Shown here in pieces: positions 42,115-50,595 of a stretch of DNA of 64,000 bases. The translations under genes and the position numbers were made by a program. This DNA comes from Acidobacteriota bacterium (GTDB lineage Bacteria > Acidobacteriota > Aminicenantia > JBFLYD01). The DNA lies in assembly GCA_040756905.1 (NCBI GenBank), contig JBFLYD010000065.1:19608-83607 (forward strand), written 5' to 3'. The notes beneath the pieces were generated by a model. The model did not search any database and was not told the DNA's origin. It saw only the letters and a list, made by a program, of their open reading frames with translations. The number at the start of each line of letters is the position of its first letter. Position 1 is the first letter of the stretch.

Positions 42115-42567
42115 TCAAAAAGGAGGCTCTTCCTCATCAACCGAAGGAATTTCTTCGATGATATCCTCTGTTATTTCCTCAGCTTCTTCATAAGTATCAG
42201 GTATTTCAGGAGGTATCTCTTCTTTTCTACCAATTAAAACAATGTTATTAGCCTCAATTGTGGTGGCAGTTCTCTTCATTCCATTCTTATCAGTCCAGGT
42301 TCTACTTCTCAATTTTCCCTCAATCAGAACCTGCTTTCCCTTATTGAGATACTTATCAACAAATTCTGCTAAGGGTCCCCATGCATTAATTCTATGCCAT
42401 TCTGTCCTTCTTTCTTTAGAATTTAAACTTCTATTAAAAAAGACTTCGGAAGTTGCAACGGAAAATGTTGCCACAGGCCTCTGTATCTGAGCAGGATATC
42501 GAAGTTCTGGTTTGTGCCCCACATAGCCCAATAGAATAACTTTATTTATACTGTTTACATCTTTCAT
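42115..42567 (-). CDS. ssb: Single-stranded DNA-binding protein
   Basis: 150 residues. The OB-fold has INKVILLGYVGHKPELRY, EWHRINAWGPLAEFVDKYL and KGKQVLIEGKLRSRTW. The acidic tail ends EEEPPF, the protein-interaction tip of SSB. The stop lies 5 bp beyond a family C repeat. It is 2 bp downstream of cpoB, so it is co-transcribed with the tol-pal genes. Confidence 0.95.
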   Translation of the reverse strand: MKDVNSINKVILLGYVGHKPELRYPAQIQRPVATFSVATSEVFFNRSLNSKERRTEWHRINAWGPLAEFVDKYLNKGKQVLIEGKLRSRTWTDKNGMKRTATTIEANNIVLIGRKEEIPPEIPDTYEEAEEITEDIIEEIPSVDEEEPPF

Positions 42568-42569
42568 AT

Positions 42570-43346
42570 CTATTGACCTATCCTTCTCAATTTTTCTTCT
42601 GCTAACTTTGCCTCTTCTGAAAATGGAAACTTCGAAATGAGATCCCTGAGAATCTTTTTTCCTTCATCTATTCTCATCAGCTCCAAGAAAGCGTATCCCT
42701 TTTTTAAGTACGCACTGGGTATTTTATCAGCTTTTGGATATGTGCTTATTAAAATATCGAATTCTTTTATTGCGTTCTCATGGTCCTTTTGACTGTAATA
42801 ACATTCGCCAATCCAGTACTGAGCATTATCTGCGTCAGGAGAATCTTTAAATTTTTCTAAATACTGTCTGAAACCTGCTATCGCAAGGGAATAATTTCCT
42901 TTAATGTAGTCTGAGTATGCGGTGTAGTAAATCTGCTGAGGTTGAGAATAAACAAATTTCTCTTCTCCGATTTTTCCTTGTTTTTCGGGTGTAACATCTC
43001 TAACCTCGGTTTTTTCTTTTTGAACCTCTTCATAAATTCTACTCAGGGTTGATGTTAACTCAGTTATTTTATCATTTAAAGTTGAAATCTTTTGCATTCC
43101 CACATCTGAATTTTCTTTAAATTCTAAAACTGATTTCTGCAAAAACTTTAATTGTTCTGACATAGTCTTAACCTGAGTGTAGATTTGTAGAATCTCATTC
43201 GCTGTGGAATCAACCTTTTTTTCTAAGATGCTGACCCTTTCTTGAAGCTTCTGGATCTCTTCCATCAAAATCTGATATTCCTTCTTCTTTGCACCTACCA
43301 TAAAAGGGATGAGGAAAATTAACAGAAGATATACAATTTTTTTCAT
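42570..43346 (-). CDS. cpoB: Tol-Pal periplasmic coordinator CpoB (YbgF-like)
   Basis: 258 residues. A signal peptide (KIVYLLLIFLIPFMVGA, 3-19) is followed by a coiled coil (about 23-115) and TPR repeats with DYIKGNYSLAIAGFRQYLEK and AQYWIGECYYSQKDHENAIK. It joins Tol energy to peptidoglycan synthesis. It overlaps pal by 4 bp. Confidence 0.9.
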   Translation of the reverse strand: MKKIVYLLLIFLIPFMVGAKKKEYQILMEEIQKLQERVSILEKKVDSTANEILQIYTQVKTMSEQLKFLQKSVLEFKENSDVGMQKISTLNDKITELTSTLSRIYEEVQKEKTEVRDVTPEKQGKIGEEKFVYSQPQQIYYTAYSDYIKGNYSLAIAGFRQYLEKFKDSPDADNAQYWIGECYYSQKDHENAIKEFDILISTYPKADKIPSAYLKKGYAFLELMRIDEGKKILRDLISKFPFSEEAKLAEEKLRRIGQ

Positions 43347-43900
43347 TTTTCAATTATTAGAAACTGAGCTCTCCTGTTCTTTGCCCAGGCTTCCTCATTG
43401 TGTTCGAGATCAAGAGGCTGTGTTTTTCCATAGCTTATTATTTTCATTCTCTCAGGAGAGATACCAAGTGCCACTAAATAATCCCTTGTACTTTTCGCTC
43501 TTCTCTCTCCAAGAGCCATGTTGTACTCTTCTGTTCCTCTTTCATCACAGTGTCCTTCGATTAAAATTTTAACCGTTGCAAAACTCTGGAGCCATCTCGA
43601 ATTTTTCTCGAGCACCGGCTTTGCATCATCCCTGATAAAATATCTGTCGAAATCAAAATGAATCATTTCTAATGGAGATTCTCTGTTAAGTTCTTCTAAA
43701 GTTTTCATCCTGAATATCTCTTCCTCTGTTAGTTCTGGCTCTTTAACAACCGGAACTTTTTCAACCTCTTTTTCTTCAATTTTCGGAGCTTCCTCAATTG
43801 CCGGTGGTGATGGAGGAGTAACTTCGACTTTCTTTTTACAATAACTCAAAAATAAAATTAGTAAAATTAAAGAAAAAACTACAGCTAAAACTTTTTTCAT
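43343..43900 (-). CDS. pal: Peptidoglycan-associated lipoprotein Pal
   Basis: 185 residues. The lipobox lies in LILLILFLSYCKKK (Cys about 21), then a Pro/Glu-rich linker and an OmpA-type domain with IHFDFDRYFI, ILIEGHCDERGTEEYN and LGERRAKSTRDYL. It anchors outer membrane to peptidoglycan and binds TolB. Confidence 0.95.
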   Translation of the reverse strand: MKKVLAVVFSLILLILFLSYCKKKVEVTPPSPPAIEEAPKIEEKEVEKVPVVKEPELTEEEIFRMKTLEELNRESPLEMIHFDFDRYFIRDDAKPVLEKNSRWLQSFATVKILIEGHCDERGTEEYNMALGERRAKSTRDYLVALGISPERMKIISYGKTQPLDLEHNEEAWAKNRRAQFLIIEK

Positions 43901-43928
43901 TTTAACCTCCCATTTATTTTAATAAGAA

Positions 43929-45218
43929 TCATTTTGACCAGTAACCCATCTTATTATTCCCTTCAAAGGTAATCTGCTTTACATTTTGTCCATCATAATC
44001 CACAAGGAATATCTGATAAGAACCCGTTCTATTCGAAGAAAATGTTAAATGCCTTCCATCAGGAGACCAAGAAGGGTTTTCATTTCTCCCTGAAAATTCT
44101 GTTAATTTAATTATAGTATTATTTCTTATGCTGTACACGTATATATCAAAATTATTTTCTATCCTTGATACAAATGCAATCCTGTCACCATCAGGACTCC
44201 ATGCTGGCGAGTCATAATAAGAACCCTCGTAAGTTATTCTCCTCACATTTGTTCCTTCTACATCCATAATATAGATTTGAGGCGACCCACTTCTATCAGA
44301 AGTGAATGCTATCTCTCTTCCATTAGGAGACCAGCTGGGTGATGTATCAATAGAATTATTAAATGTCAATCTTTTTAAACCAGTCCCATCACTGTTTGCT
44401 ATATAAATTTCAGTATTTCCCTCCATACTCGAAACGAATGCAATCTTCTTCCCATCAGGAGAAAAATCAGCAGCATAATTTATCCCTTTTGAAAATAAAA
44501 GCTCATTTTTTCCCTCGTTCATATTAAATATATAGAGATCTGGGTTTCCCTTTCTATAAGAAGTATATGCAATTCTGATTCTATCAGAGAATATTCTTGG
44601 GAGGATATCAATTACTTTATTATAAGTGAGTCTTGTCTGATTTGCTCCATCCCAGTCCATTATATATATTTCTTTATTTCCATCCCTTTCTGAAACAAAT
44701 ACTATCTTTGAATTAAAAATGGGCTTCTCCCCAAAATTTATCATCATTTGATCTGAAAACTTGTGGGCTATTTCTCTTGCATATTTTATCTTTCCCTCGT
44801 AATTTCTTCCGAAAATAAAACCCTCGGATTTTACATCCCATACTTTAACACTGAAAATTACTCTATCTTCTACGGCGGATGAAATCTCTCCTGTGATTAA
44901 AATATTTGCCTGGATGGATTCCCAATCTTTAAAAAATATTTTTGAAGATCTTACAGGTCTTGTGTATGCGTACATTTCACGGCTTATTGGCTGAAAAACT
45001 ATTGAAAATTTTAAATCATTCCAGACCGTTTTATATATCAAATCCGCTGCTTCCTTAAGGGATGGATTGTTGGTATTGATTGCAAAATCAGGGATTCCAA
45101 CTGGGATTAAAGGCAATCCTTCTTTTATCTTTATCACAATCTCCTGCTGAGCCATGAGTGAAATTGGGATTAAAAAAATGACTAAAATTAACAAAAATTT
45201 AATTGTCATTCTTGTCAT
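43929..45218 (-). CDS. tolB: Tol-Pal protein TolB
   Basis: 429 residues with a signal peptide ending at MAQ (about 24). An N-terminal alpha/beta domain (35-160) is followed by a six-bladed beta-propeller whose blades repeat the pattern SPDGKKIAF, SPNGREIAFTS, SPDGDRIAFVS and SPDGRHLTFSS. TolB binds Pal in the periplasm. It overlaps the TonB/TolA-like gene by 4 bp. Confidence 0.94.
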   Translation of the reverse strand: MTRMTIKFLLILVIFLIPISLMAQQEIVIKIKEGLPLIPVGIPDFAINTNNPSLKEAADLIYKTVWNDLKFSIVFQPISREMYAYTRPVRSSKIFFKDWESIQANILITGEISSAVEDRVIFSVKVWDVKSEGFIFGRNYEGKIKYAREIAHKFSDQMMINFGEKPIFNSKIVFVSERDGNKEIYIMDWDGANQTRLTYNKVIDILPRIFSDRIRIAYTSYRKGNPDLYIFNMNEGKNELLFSKGINYAADFSPDGKKIAFVSSMEGNTEIYIANSDGTGLKRLTFNNSIDTSPSWSPNGREIAFTSDRSGSPQIYIMDVEGTNVRRITYEGSYYDSPAWSPDGDRIAFVSRIENNFDIYVYSIRNNTIIKLTEFSGRNENPSWSPDGRHLTFSSNRTGSYQIFLVDYDGQNVKQITFEGNNKMGYWSK

Positions 45219-45955
45219 TTTATGTATTCAAACTGAAAGTGAATTCCCAAAAAATTACCGGAGTAATCTTTTGGCAGCGGTGGAAAAGGAATTGAACTTT
45301 TTACAGCTCTTAAAGCAGAAAGGTCTAATGATTGGATTCCACTGGGTTCTTCTACTTTCAAATCAGAAATCTGGCCATCTTTTAAAATTTTAAAAAATAT
45401 AGTGGTTTTAAAATAGCCTGAAACTCCTGGGGAAACGAGAGATTTAAACCAGTTCGATGAGATTTTATCTCTGATAATTTCCACATAGTATGCATAAGGA
45501 AAACCAGGGATCCCGAAGCCTTCACCCTCTCCATATCCAGATCCAGAGCCACTCCTAACACCTGAACTTATTCCGGTGGAAAGCTCTCCTTTCGATACAT
45601 CATATGTAGATATTTGCTCATCTTTTTTAACTTTCTTTTTTCTGTCAGGTTTCTGTATCACAGTTTTTGTTTTTTTCGGCTCTTTTTTTGGCTTTTCAAC
45701 AGGATATCTTAGAGAACTTTTTGTGGGCTCTTCCTTCTTAACAGTCAACTCTTTCATAGATCCCTCAGGTAATTTCTGAAAAGATGCTCCTCCACCTCCT
45801 CCTGTAGAAGACTCTATAAGGCTTACATAATAAACTGGTACAGAAGATTCTGAATGAGATTCACCCGATAACAATACAAAAAAAGCGAATACAGAAAAGT
45901 GAAATATAATCGATAAAAGTATCATTCTTGAAAAAATTTTCTTTTCTTTCATCAT
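45215..45955 (-). CDS. TonB/TolA-family energy transducer
   Basis: 246 residues. One N-terminal membrane helix (MILLSIIFHFSVFAFFVLLS, about 11-30), a Lys/Pro-rich periplasmic linker (KPKKEPKKTKTVIQKPDRKK, about 88-107) and a TonB-like C-terminal domain with GYFKTTIFFKILKDG and SALRAVKSSIPFPPLP. In this position it replaces TolA between TolQR and TolB. It is separated from tolR by a family A repeat. Confidence 0.88.
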   Translation of the reverse strand: MMKEKKIFSRMILLSIIFHFSVFAFFVLLSGESHSESSVPVYYVSLIESSTGGGGGASFQKLPEGSMKELTVKKEEPTKSSLRYPVEKPKKEPKKTKTVIQKPDRKKKVKKDEQISTYDVSKGELSTGISSGVRSGSGSGYGEGEGFGIPGFPYAYYVEIIRDKISSNWFKSLVSPGVSGYFKTTIFFKILKDGQISDLKVEEPSGIQSLDLSALRAVKSSIPFPPLPKDYSGNFLGIHFQFEYIK

Positions 45956-46007
45956 TTAACTTTTTATATTATATATCAATAAAAGCAAAAATAAAAAATT
46001 ATTTCAT

Positions 46008-46205
46008 AGTGTGCTGTCCCATAAATATCTTTACAAACAAACAATTTCTCATAAAGCCACTGAAGGGGTATGGGGAAGGTATCTTCCTCCCGAGACCAAT
46101 GGCTCGGGAGGGGTGCTCAGCGGAGCGTCTAAGGAGATCTTTCTCCCATAGGGAAAGTGTCGTGTCACAAAAGAATAACAAAAGATATTTAAGTGACATG
46201 ACACT
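46008..46205 (+). repeat. Family A palindromic repeat, copy 3, inside the tol operon
   Basis: Starts AGTGTGCTGTCCCATAAATA, contains GTGCTCAGCGGAGCGTCTAA with TCTCCCATAGGGAAAG, and ends AAGTGACATGACACT. It lies between tolR (stop at 46210) and the TonB/TolA-like gene, which would otherwise be adjacent. Transcription must pass through it. Confidence 0.88.
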
Positions 46206-46209
46206 AGGA

Positions 46210-46632
46210 TTATCTCTTAATGATCGGTTCAACCATTATCCCAATAGTTTCTACCCCAGCTTTGTGAATCTTGTCGATAACAGAGACAACATATCCATAT
46301 GGAACATCTCTGTCAGCTTTTAGAAATAATACTTTTTTTTCTTTAACATAAAAATAATCTTTCAGTCTTTCCTCAAGCAAATCAAAATTCACTTTTACTT
46401 TTCCAAGATAAACTTCTCTCTCTTTTGTGATACTTAAAATCAACCTTTCTTCTGCAGGTGAGGTCTTTGTTTCAGCAGCTGGAAGGTTGACCTCAATTCC
46501 CGTATGCATCATAGGAGCTGTAATCATAAAAATTATCAATAACACCAGCATGATATCCACAAGGGGAATCACATTAATCTCTGATAATGAAGTAACAAGT
46601 TTTGTTCTATCTCCGGATAATTTAATGGCCAT
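46210..46632 (-). CDS. tolR: TolR/ExbD biopolymer transport protein
   Basis: 140 residues. One N-terminal membrane helix contains the essential Asp26 in INVIPLVDIMLVLLIIFMIT (19-38). The periplasmic domain follows. The product stabilises TolQ and uses the proton gradient. It overlaps tolQ by 1 bp. Identified as TolR by gene neighbourhood; ExbD is structurally alike. Confidence 0.92.
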   Translation of the reverse strand: MAIKLSGDRTKLVTSLSEINVIPLVDIMLVLLIIFMITAPMMHTGIEVNLPAAETKTSPAEERLILSITKEREVYLGKVKVNFDLLEERLKDYFYVKEKKVLFLKADRDVPYGYVVSVIDKIHKAGVETIGIMVEPIIKR

Positions 46633-47297
46633 TATAAAAATAATTTTTCTGATAGGTTTAGAAATTCCAGGGAAAAATCCTCCATCTCTGTGACAAGACT
46701 CTTGATCTGACTTAAAAAATGATTATAGGCTATCACTGCTGGAATAGCAGTGAATAGTCCTGCAGCGGTTGCAATCAAGGCCTCAGCAATTCCAGGAGCA
46801 ACCGTAGCTAAATTAGCTGATCCCCTTAACCCAATTTCTCTGAATGAATCCATGATTCCCCAGACCGTTCCGAATAGACCTATAAAAGGAGTTACAGAGC
46901 CTGCTGTTGCCAAAAAGCCCATCATTTTTTCAAATTTAGAAATCTCACGGTTGGAAGTTTTCAATAAAACCCTTTGTAAGCTCTCTATATTAAATGGATT
47001 TTTTCCTCCCGACTCAGGTTTCATCTGGAAATTTAACTCATTATATCCAGCTCTGAAAACAGCTGCCAATGGACTGAATTTAAATCTTTCCGATGCATAA
47101 TTTATATCAGAAAATTTCTTTCCTTTTCTAAAACTTTCAAGAAAATCCCTTGAGTGAGTCTTTGCTTTTTTTATCTCTCTCCATTTATAAAAGATAATTG
47201 CCCAGGACATCACAGAAAAAAACATTAGAATCAGGATTACAATTTTCGCAACTATACCAAGCTCAGAAATGATATTTATTATATTTTCTCCATTCAT
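46632..47297 (-). CDS. tolQ: TolQ/ExbB proton channel protein
   Basis: 221 residues with three membrane segments. The conserved block is MGFLATAGSVTPFIGLFGTV (about 135-154), WGIMDSFREIG and ATAAGLFTAIPAVIAYN. It forms the proton channel of the Tol system. It is the first gene of the tol operon and is divergent from the barrel gene at 47409; an AGTCAA (TTGACT on the minus strand) at 47333-47338 may be its -35. Confidence 0.92.
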   Translation of the reverse strand: MNGENIINIISELGIVAKIVILILMFFSVMSWAIIFYKWREIKKAKTHSRDFLESFRKGKKFSDINYASERFKFSPLAAVFRAGYNELNFQMKPESGGKNPFNIESLQRVLLKTSNREISKFEKMMGFLATAGSVTPFIGLFGTVWGIMDSFREIGLRGSANLATVAPGIAEALIATAAGLFTAIPAVIAYNHFLSQIKSLVTEMEDFSLEFLNLSEKLFL

Positions 47298-47355
47298 TTT
47301 AACCTACTTTAGTTAACATACCCACATTTTTTAGTCAAGGAATGGTAAAAAATTC

Positions 47356-47384
47356 TTGACTTAAACGAGCATATGAAATATAGA
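47356..47384 (+). promoter_or_regulatory. Sigma-70-type promoter of the barrel gene
   Basis: TTGACT, a 17-bp spacer and TATAGA. The start of transcription would be about 47391, leaving a short leader with AAGGAGG before the ATG at 47409. The -10 overlaps an apparent upstream start, which argues for the later ATG. Confidence 0.65.
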
Positions 47385-47408
47385 TTCTTATTAAATGAAG
47401 GAGGCAAG

Positions 47409-48191
47409 ATGAAAAAAATATTAACAATTTTTTGTCTTTCCATAATTTTCATTTCGCCGTCTATTGCCCAGATCGTTAAAACCACTCCAGCAGAGAAAAT
47501 CACTGCAGGTTTTGAGTTTACGATTGGAACCACCTTTGAATATTTTATTCAAAAAATAAAATTCAAGGAAAATGAATTTGAAACAACTGTTTCATCTCCT
47601 TTAATCTATCTTTCAGCAGGAATAGCTCCATTTGAAAATTTTTACATCCATATAACTGGAGGATATACACCACCTACTTTTAAAGAATCTCCTGAATTTA
47701 TGGAGCTTCCTTTCTCATTGCAATTTGAAAAAAATAAATTATCTTTTTCAGGAATGAGTTATGGAACAAAACTTGAATACAAAAATTTCTTTGAAACACA
47801 AGATTTTGGAATTTCAGCATTTCTTTCCTATCTATACCACTCAAGCTCAAGAAAAGATTGGGAAATTACATCTCTTCCTATTGTTACAGGAAAAGCCACA
47901 GGTAAAAATAATTGGAATAAATTTCAAGGTGGAGTAATCATCGATTATTTTTATACGGATAATGTAACTCCATATTTCGGCCTATATGCAAACTATCTTT
48001 CAGGGAAAATAGATATGGAAGAAAAAATAGAAGAATTATCAGGCATTCAGACCTTAAATTATAAAGGTAAAAGCATTTTTGGGGTGTTAATAGGAAGTGA
48101 CTTTGCAGTAAATGAGAATTTTATAATAAAGGGTGAGGTAAGATTCCTTTCTGAAATGACAATTTACCTCAGCCTTAATTATTATTTTTAG
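47409..48191 (+). CDS. Predicted outer-membrane beta-barrel protein
   Basis: 260 residues. A signal peptide (KKILTIFCLSIIFISPSIAQ, 2-21) is followed by alternating beta-strands and a C-terminal phenylalanine after YLSLNYY, the BamA recognition signal for barrels. No named family recognised. It shares its promoter region with divergent tolQ. Confidence 0.75.
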   Translation: MKKILTIFCLSIIFISPSIAQIVKTTPAEKITAGFEFTIGTTFEYFIQKIKFKENEFETTVSSPLIYLSAGIAPFENFYIHITGGYTPPTFKESPEFMELPFSLQFEKNKLSFSGMSYGTKLEYKNFFETQDFGISAFLSYLYHSSSRKDWEITSLPIVTGKATGKNNWNKFQGGVIIDYFYTDNVTPYFGLYANYLSGKIDMEEKIEELSGIQTLNYKGKSIFGVLIGSDFAVNENFIIKGEVRFLSEMTIYLSLNYYF

Positions 48192-48199
48192 GGGGAAAG

Positions 48200-49528
48200 A
48201 TGAAGAGAATAAAACTTTTTTTAATATTATTTCTAATAATAGGTTTATTTTTCGGGCTCAAGAATTTTAAAAATAAAGAGACAAATAAAAATGACGTCGA
48301 GAAACAAAAATATTTTAAAGTTATGAATGATGGGATGCCATTAAAAACAGGAGATAAGCTATGGTCAGAGAATAGAGTAATCGTGAAATTCAAAAAAGAT
48401 ATATCTGACTTGAACGTCAAAGCTACTTTCCTATCATACCAGCTGAGGGAAATTAGAAGAATTCCAAACACAGATTCATTCATATGTGAGGTAAAGGAAG
48501 GATATACAATTGAAGAAGTGATATCGGCTTTAAAATATAATATATATATTGAATATGCAGAACCTGACGGCATAGCCTATGCTTTGACTGAGCCCAATGA
48601 CCCTTATTTTGACCCTTATCAGTATGCTCTCTATAACTATGGCCAGGACTGGCAGATAGGCGAAGGTAAATCAGGAGCTGATATTAAAGCCTACCTGGCA
48701 TGGGATAAAGAGAAAGGGAAAGATACTGTTACCATAGCCATCGTTGATACAGGTGTGGATAAAAACCATCCTGACCTTAAGAACAAAATTGTCCCTGGAT
48801 ATAAATATGTAGAGCCTGAAAGTACAGATCCTCAGGATGACCACTGGCATGGAACCCATGTTGCAGGTATTGCAGCTGCTTCCACAAACAACGGAATAGG
48901 AATCGCAGGAGTTGCATGGGATTCAAAGATAATGCCGATCAAAGTCTTGGACAAAGAAGGTTCGGGCAGATATTCCTGGATTGCGCTTGGAATTAGATTT
49001 GCAGCTGATAGAGGTGCTAAAGTAATAAATTTAAGTCTCGGAGGTTCTCTTCCAAGTCCTACATTAGAGGAAGCGGTAAACTATGCTGTTTCAAAGGGGT
49101 CGGTCGTAATCGCAGCATCTGGAAATGAGAGTGCCCCCACACTATATCCAGCAGCTTACAAAAATTGTATCGCAGTTGCTGCCACTGATGATTGGGATGT
49201 AAGAACTTCTTGGTCAAATTATGGGCCTGAAGTTGATGTGGCTGCTCCTGGTTATTATATTTTAAGCGCAATTCCTTTATTCCTTGTTTCTGGGAGTGAA
49301 CCTCCTTACGCCTTTGCCTCAGGTACCTCTATGTCAGCCCCCCATGTTTCAGGGCTTGCTGCTCTAATTCTCTCGAAAAACCCAAAGTTAAAACCCTCAG
49401 ATATTATGAATATAATTAGATATTCAGCTGATGACATAAACAGCATAAATTTCAGAGGAGTTGACCAATACTTAGGTTATGGAAGAATTAACTCAAAAAC
49501 TGCAATCTGGCCGATTATTCTAAAATAA
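48200..49528 (+). CDS. Exported subtilisin-like serine protease (S8)
   Basis: 442 residues. Membrane/signal segment at 5-20, a propeptide (about 55-125, RVIVKFKKDISD ... NIYIEYAEPDG) and the catalytic domain. The triad is Asp183 (AIVDTGVDKNHPDL), His217 (HGTHVAG) and Ser377 (SGTSMSAPHVSG); Asn309 in ASGNES supports the oxyanion. It is 8 bp after the barrel gene. A degradative or processing role outside the cytoplasm. Confidence 0.93.
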   Translation: MKRIKLFLILFLIIGLFFGLKNFKNKETNKNDVEKQKYFKVMNDGMPLKTGDKLWSENRVIVKFKKDISDLNVKATFLSYQLREIRRIPNTDSFICEVKEGYTIEEVISALKYNIYIEYAEPDGIAYALTEPNDPYFDPYQYALYNYGQDWQIGEGKSGADIKAYLAWDKEKGKDTVTIAIVDTGVDKNHPDLKNKIVPGYKYVEPESTDPQDDHWHGTHVAGIAAASTNNGIGIAGVAWDSKIMPIKVLDKEGSGRYSWIALGIRFAADRGAKVINLSLGGSLPSPTLEEAVNYAVSKGSVVIAASGNESAPTLYPAAYKNCIAVAATDDWDVRTSWSNYGPEVDVAAPGYYILSAIPLFLVSGSEPPYAFASGTSMSAPHVSGLAALILSKNPKLKPSDIMNIIRYSADDINSINFRGVDQYLGYGRINSKTAIWPIILK

Positions 49529-49531
49529 ATT

Positions 49532-50578
49532 TTAGAATATAACTTTCAATCCGACGCCACCTCTTGCTCCACCAGCATTAAAAGTTATTTCACTCCCACT
49601 CTCAGTCTTAATGCTGGCACTTCCAACTGTGTATTTAGCAATTATGTTTAATGCTACGTTTTCTATGAAAAAAATATCAATAACCACCCCACCGTTAAAA
49701 CCAAACGGAGAAACGCTGTAGGATTTCATCTCAGAGCTTGAATAAGTCACAGAATCATAGGGATAACTCTGAGACCAGTAGAACTTGTCAACAAGCTCAG
49801 TTGATACGTTAAAGTAAGTTCCTCCTGCAAATAAGGAAAAGGAAATCGTACTTTGAGGGTTTAAGCTAAAAATGAAATCAAAATTAATAGCACTTTCAGT
49901 ATATTTAATACTTTTATTCTCCCAGCTCATATTTCTGTGTTTGTTAAAATAAAAGGGATGGGGTATTCCCGCAGAAAAATCTCCAGAATTTTTGCCAGAA
50001 AAAGGTTCATAAGAGACAAAAATACCCAGAGATGGCGTGAACTTAAATCCAGCTCCTGCCTCAAAAATTGCTCCAGGGCTTCCTTCATAAGCTCCTGAAA
50101 AAGGGCCGTATTCCTGGTCATGGAAAAACTGCCATTCATCCTTAAATGAAATTGAATTTATGTTGTATCCACCTGTAAAAAACACGAAGAACCCTTTCCG
50201 TCCCTCCTTTTTTGCTTCTCTTACTGGAGGTTGAAAAACTGGTTCTTTTACTTCTTCCTTGACTTTCTCTTTTACTTCAGGCTTTTCCTCTTCTAACTTT
50301 TCCTCCTCCACTGGAACTGCTAATCTCGCAAAAACATAACCTATTTTCGTTTTATCTTCGGGAAGACAAATTTTATACCAGTCATCAATCCTCTCAAGTA
50401 ACTGATATACATCGCCACTATGAGCTACCCATAATACTGAATTCTCAACGGAGGGTCCGGATCTTACATTAACATTATCCGTTACAATTCTTATATATTT
50501 TTCCTGGGCAATTATTGATAAAGATGCACATAAAATCATCAATGTAAAAAATAAAATAATCGTTTTTATTTTTTTCAT
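49532..50578 (-). CDS. Exported SH3b-domain protein with outer-membrane barrel-like region
   Basis: 348 residues from the ATG at 50578, preceded by AAGGAG. Signal peptide ends at IIAQ (about 25). An SH3b domain follows (VTDNVNVRSGPSVENSVLW to YVFARLAVPV, about 32-92), then a Glu/Lys/Val-rich linker and a barrel-like region of Gly/aromatic beta-strands. The final residues are GLKVIF, again ending in Phe. Combining peptidoglycan-binding SH3b and a barrel suggests cell-wall anchoring. Confidence 0.75.
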   Translation of the reverse strand: MKKIKTIILFFTLMILCASLSIIAQEKYIRIVTDNVNVRSGPSVENSVLWVAHSGDVYQLLERIDDWYKICLPEDKTKIGYVFARLAVPVEEEKLEEEKPEVKEKVKEEVKEPVFQPPVREAKKEGRKGFFVFFTGGYNINSISFKDEWQFFHDQEYGPFSGAYEGSPGAIFEAGAGFKFTPSLGIFVSYEPFSGKNSGDFSAGIPHPFYFNKHRNMSWENKSIKYTESAINFDFIFSLNPQSTISFSLFAGGTYFNVSTELVDKFYWSQSYPYDSVTYSSSEMKSYSVSPFGFNGGVVIDIFFIENVALNIIAKYTVGSASIKTESGSEITFNAGGARGGVGLKVIF

Positions 50579-50595
50579 TTTTATTTCTCCTTTTC

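Noticed and set aside
48175..48573. Minus-strand frame overlapping the S8 protease start
   Set aside because: It is antisense to the signal and propeptide of a clear protease, with no motif of its own.
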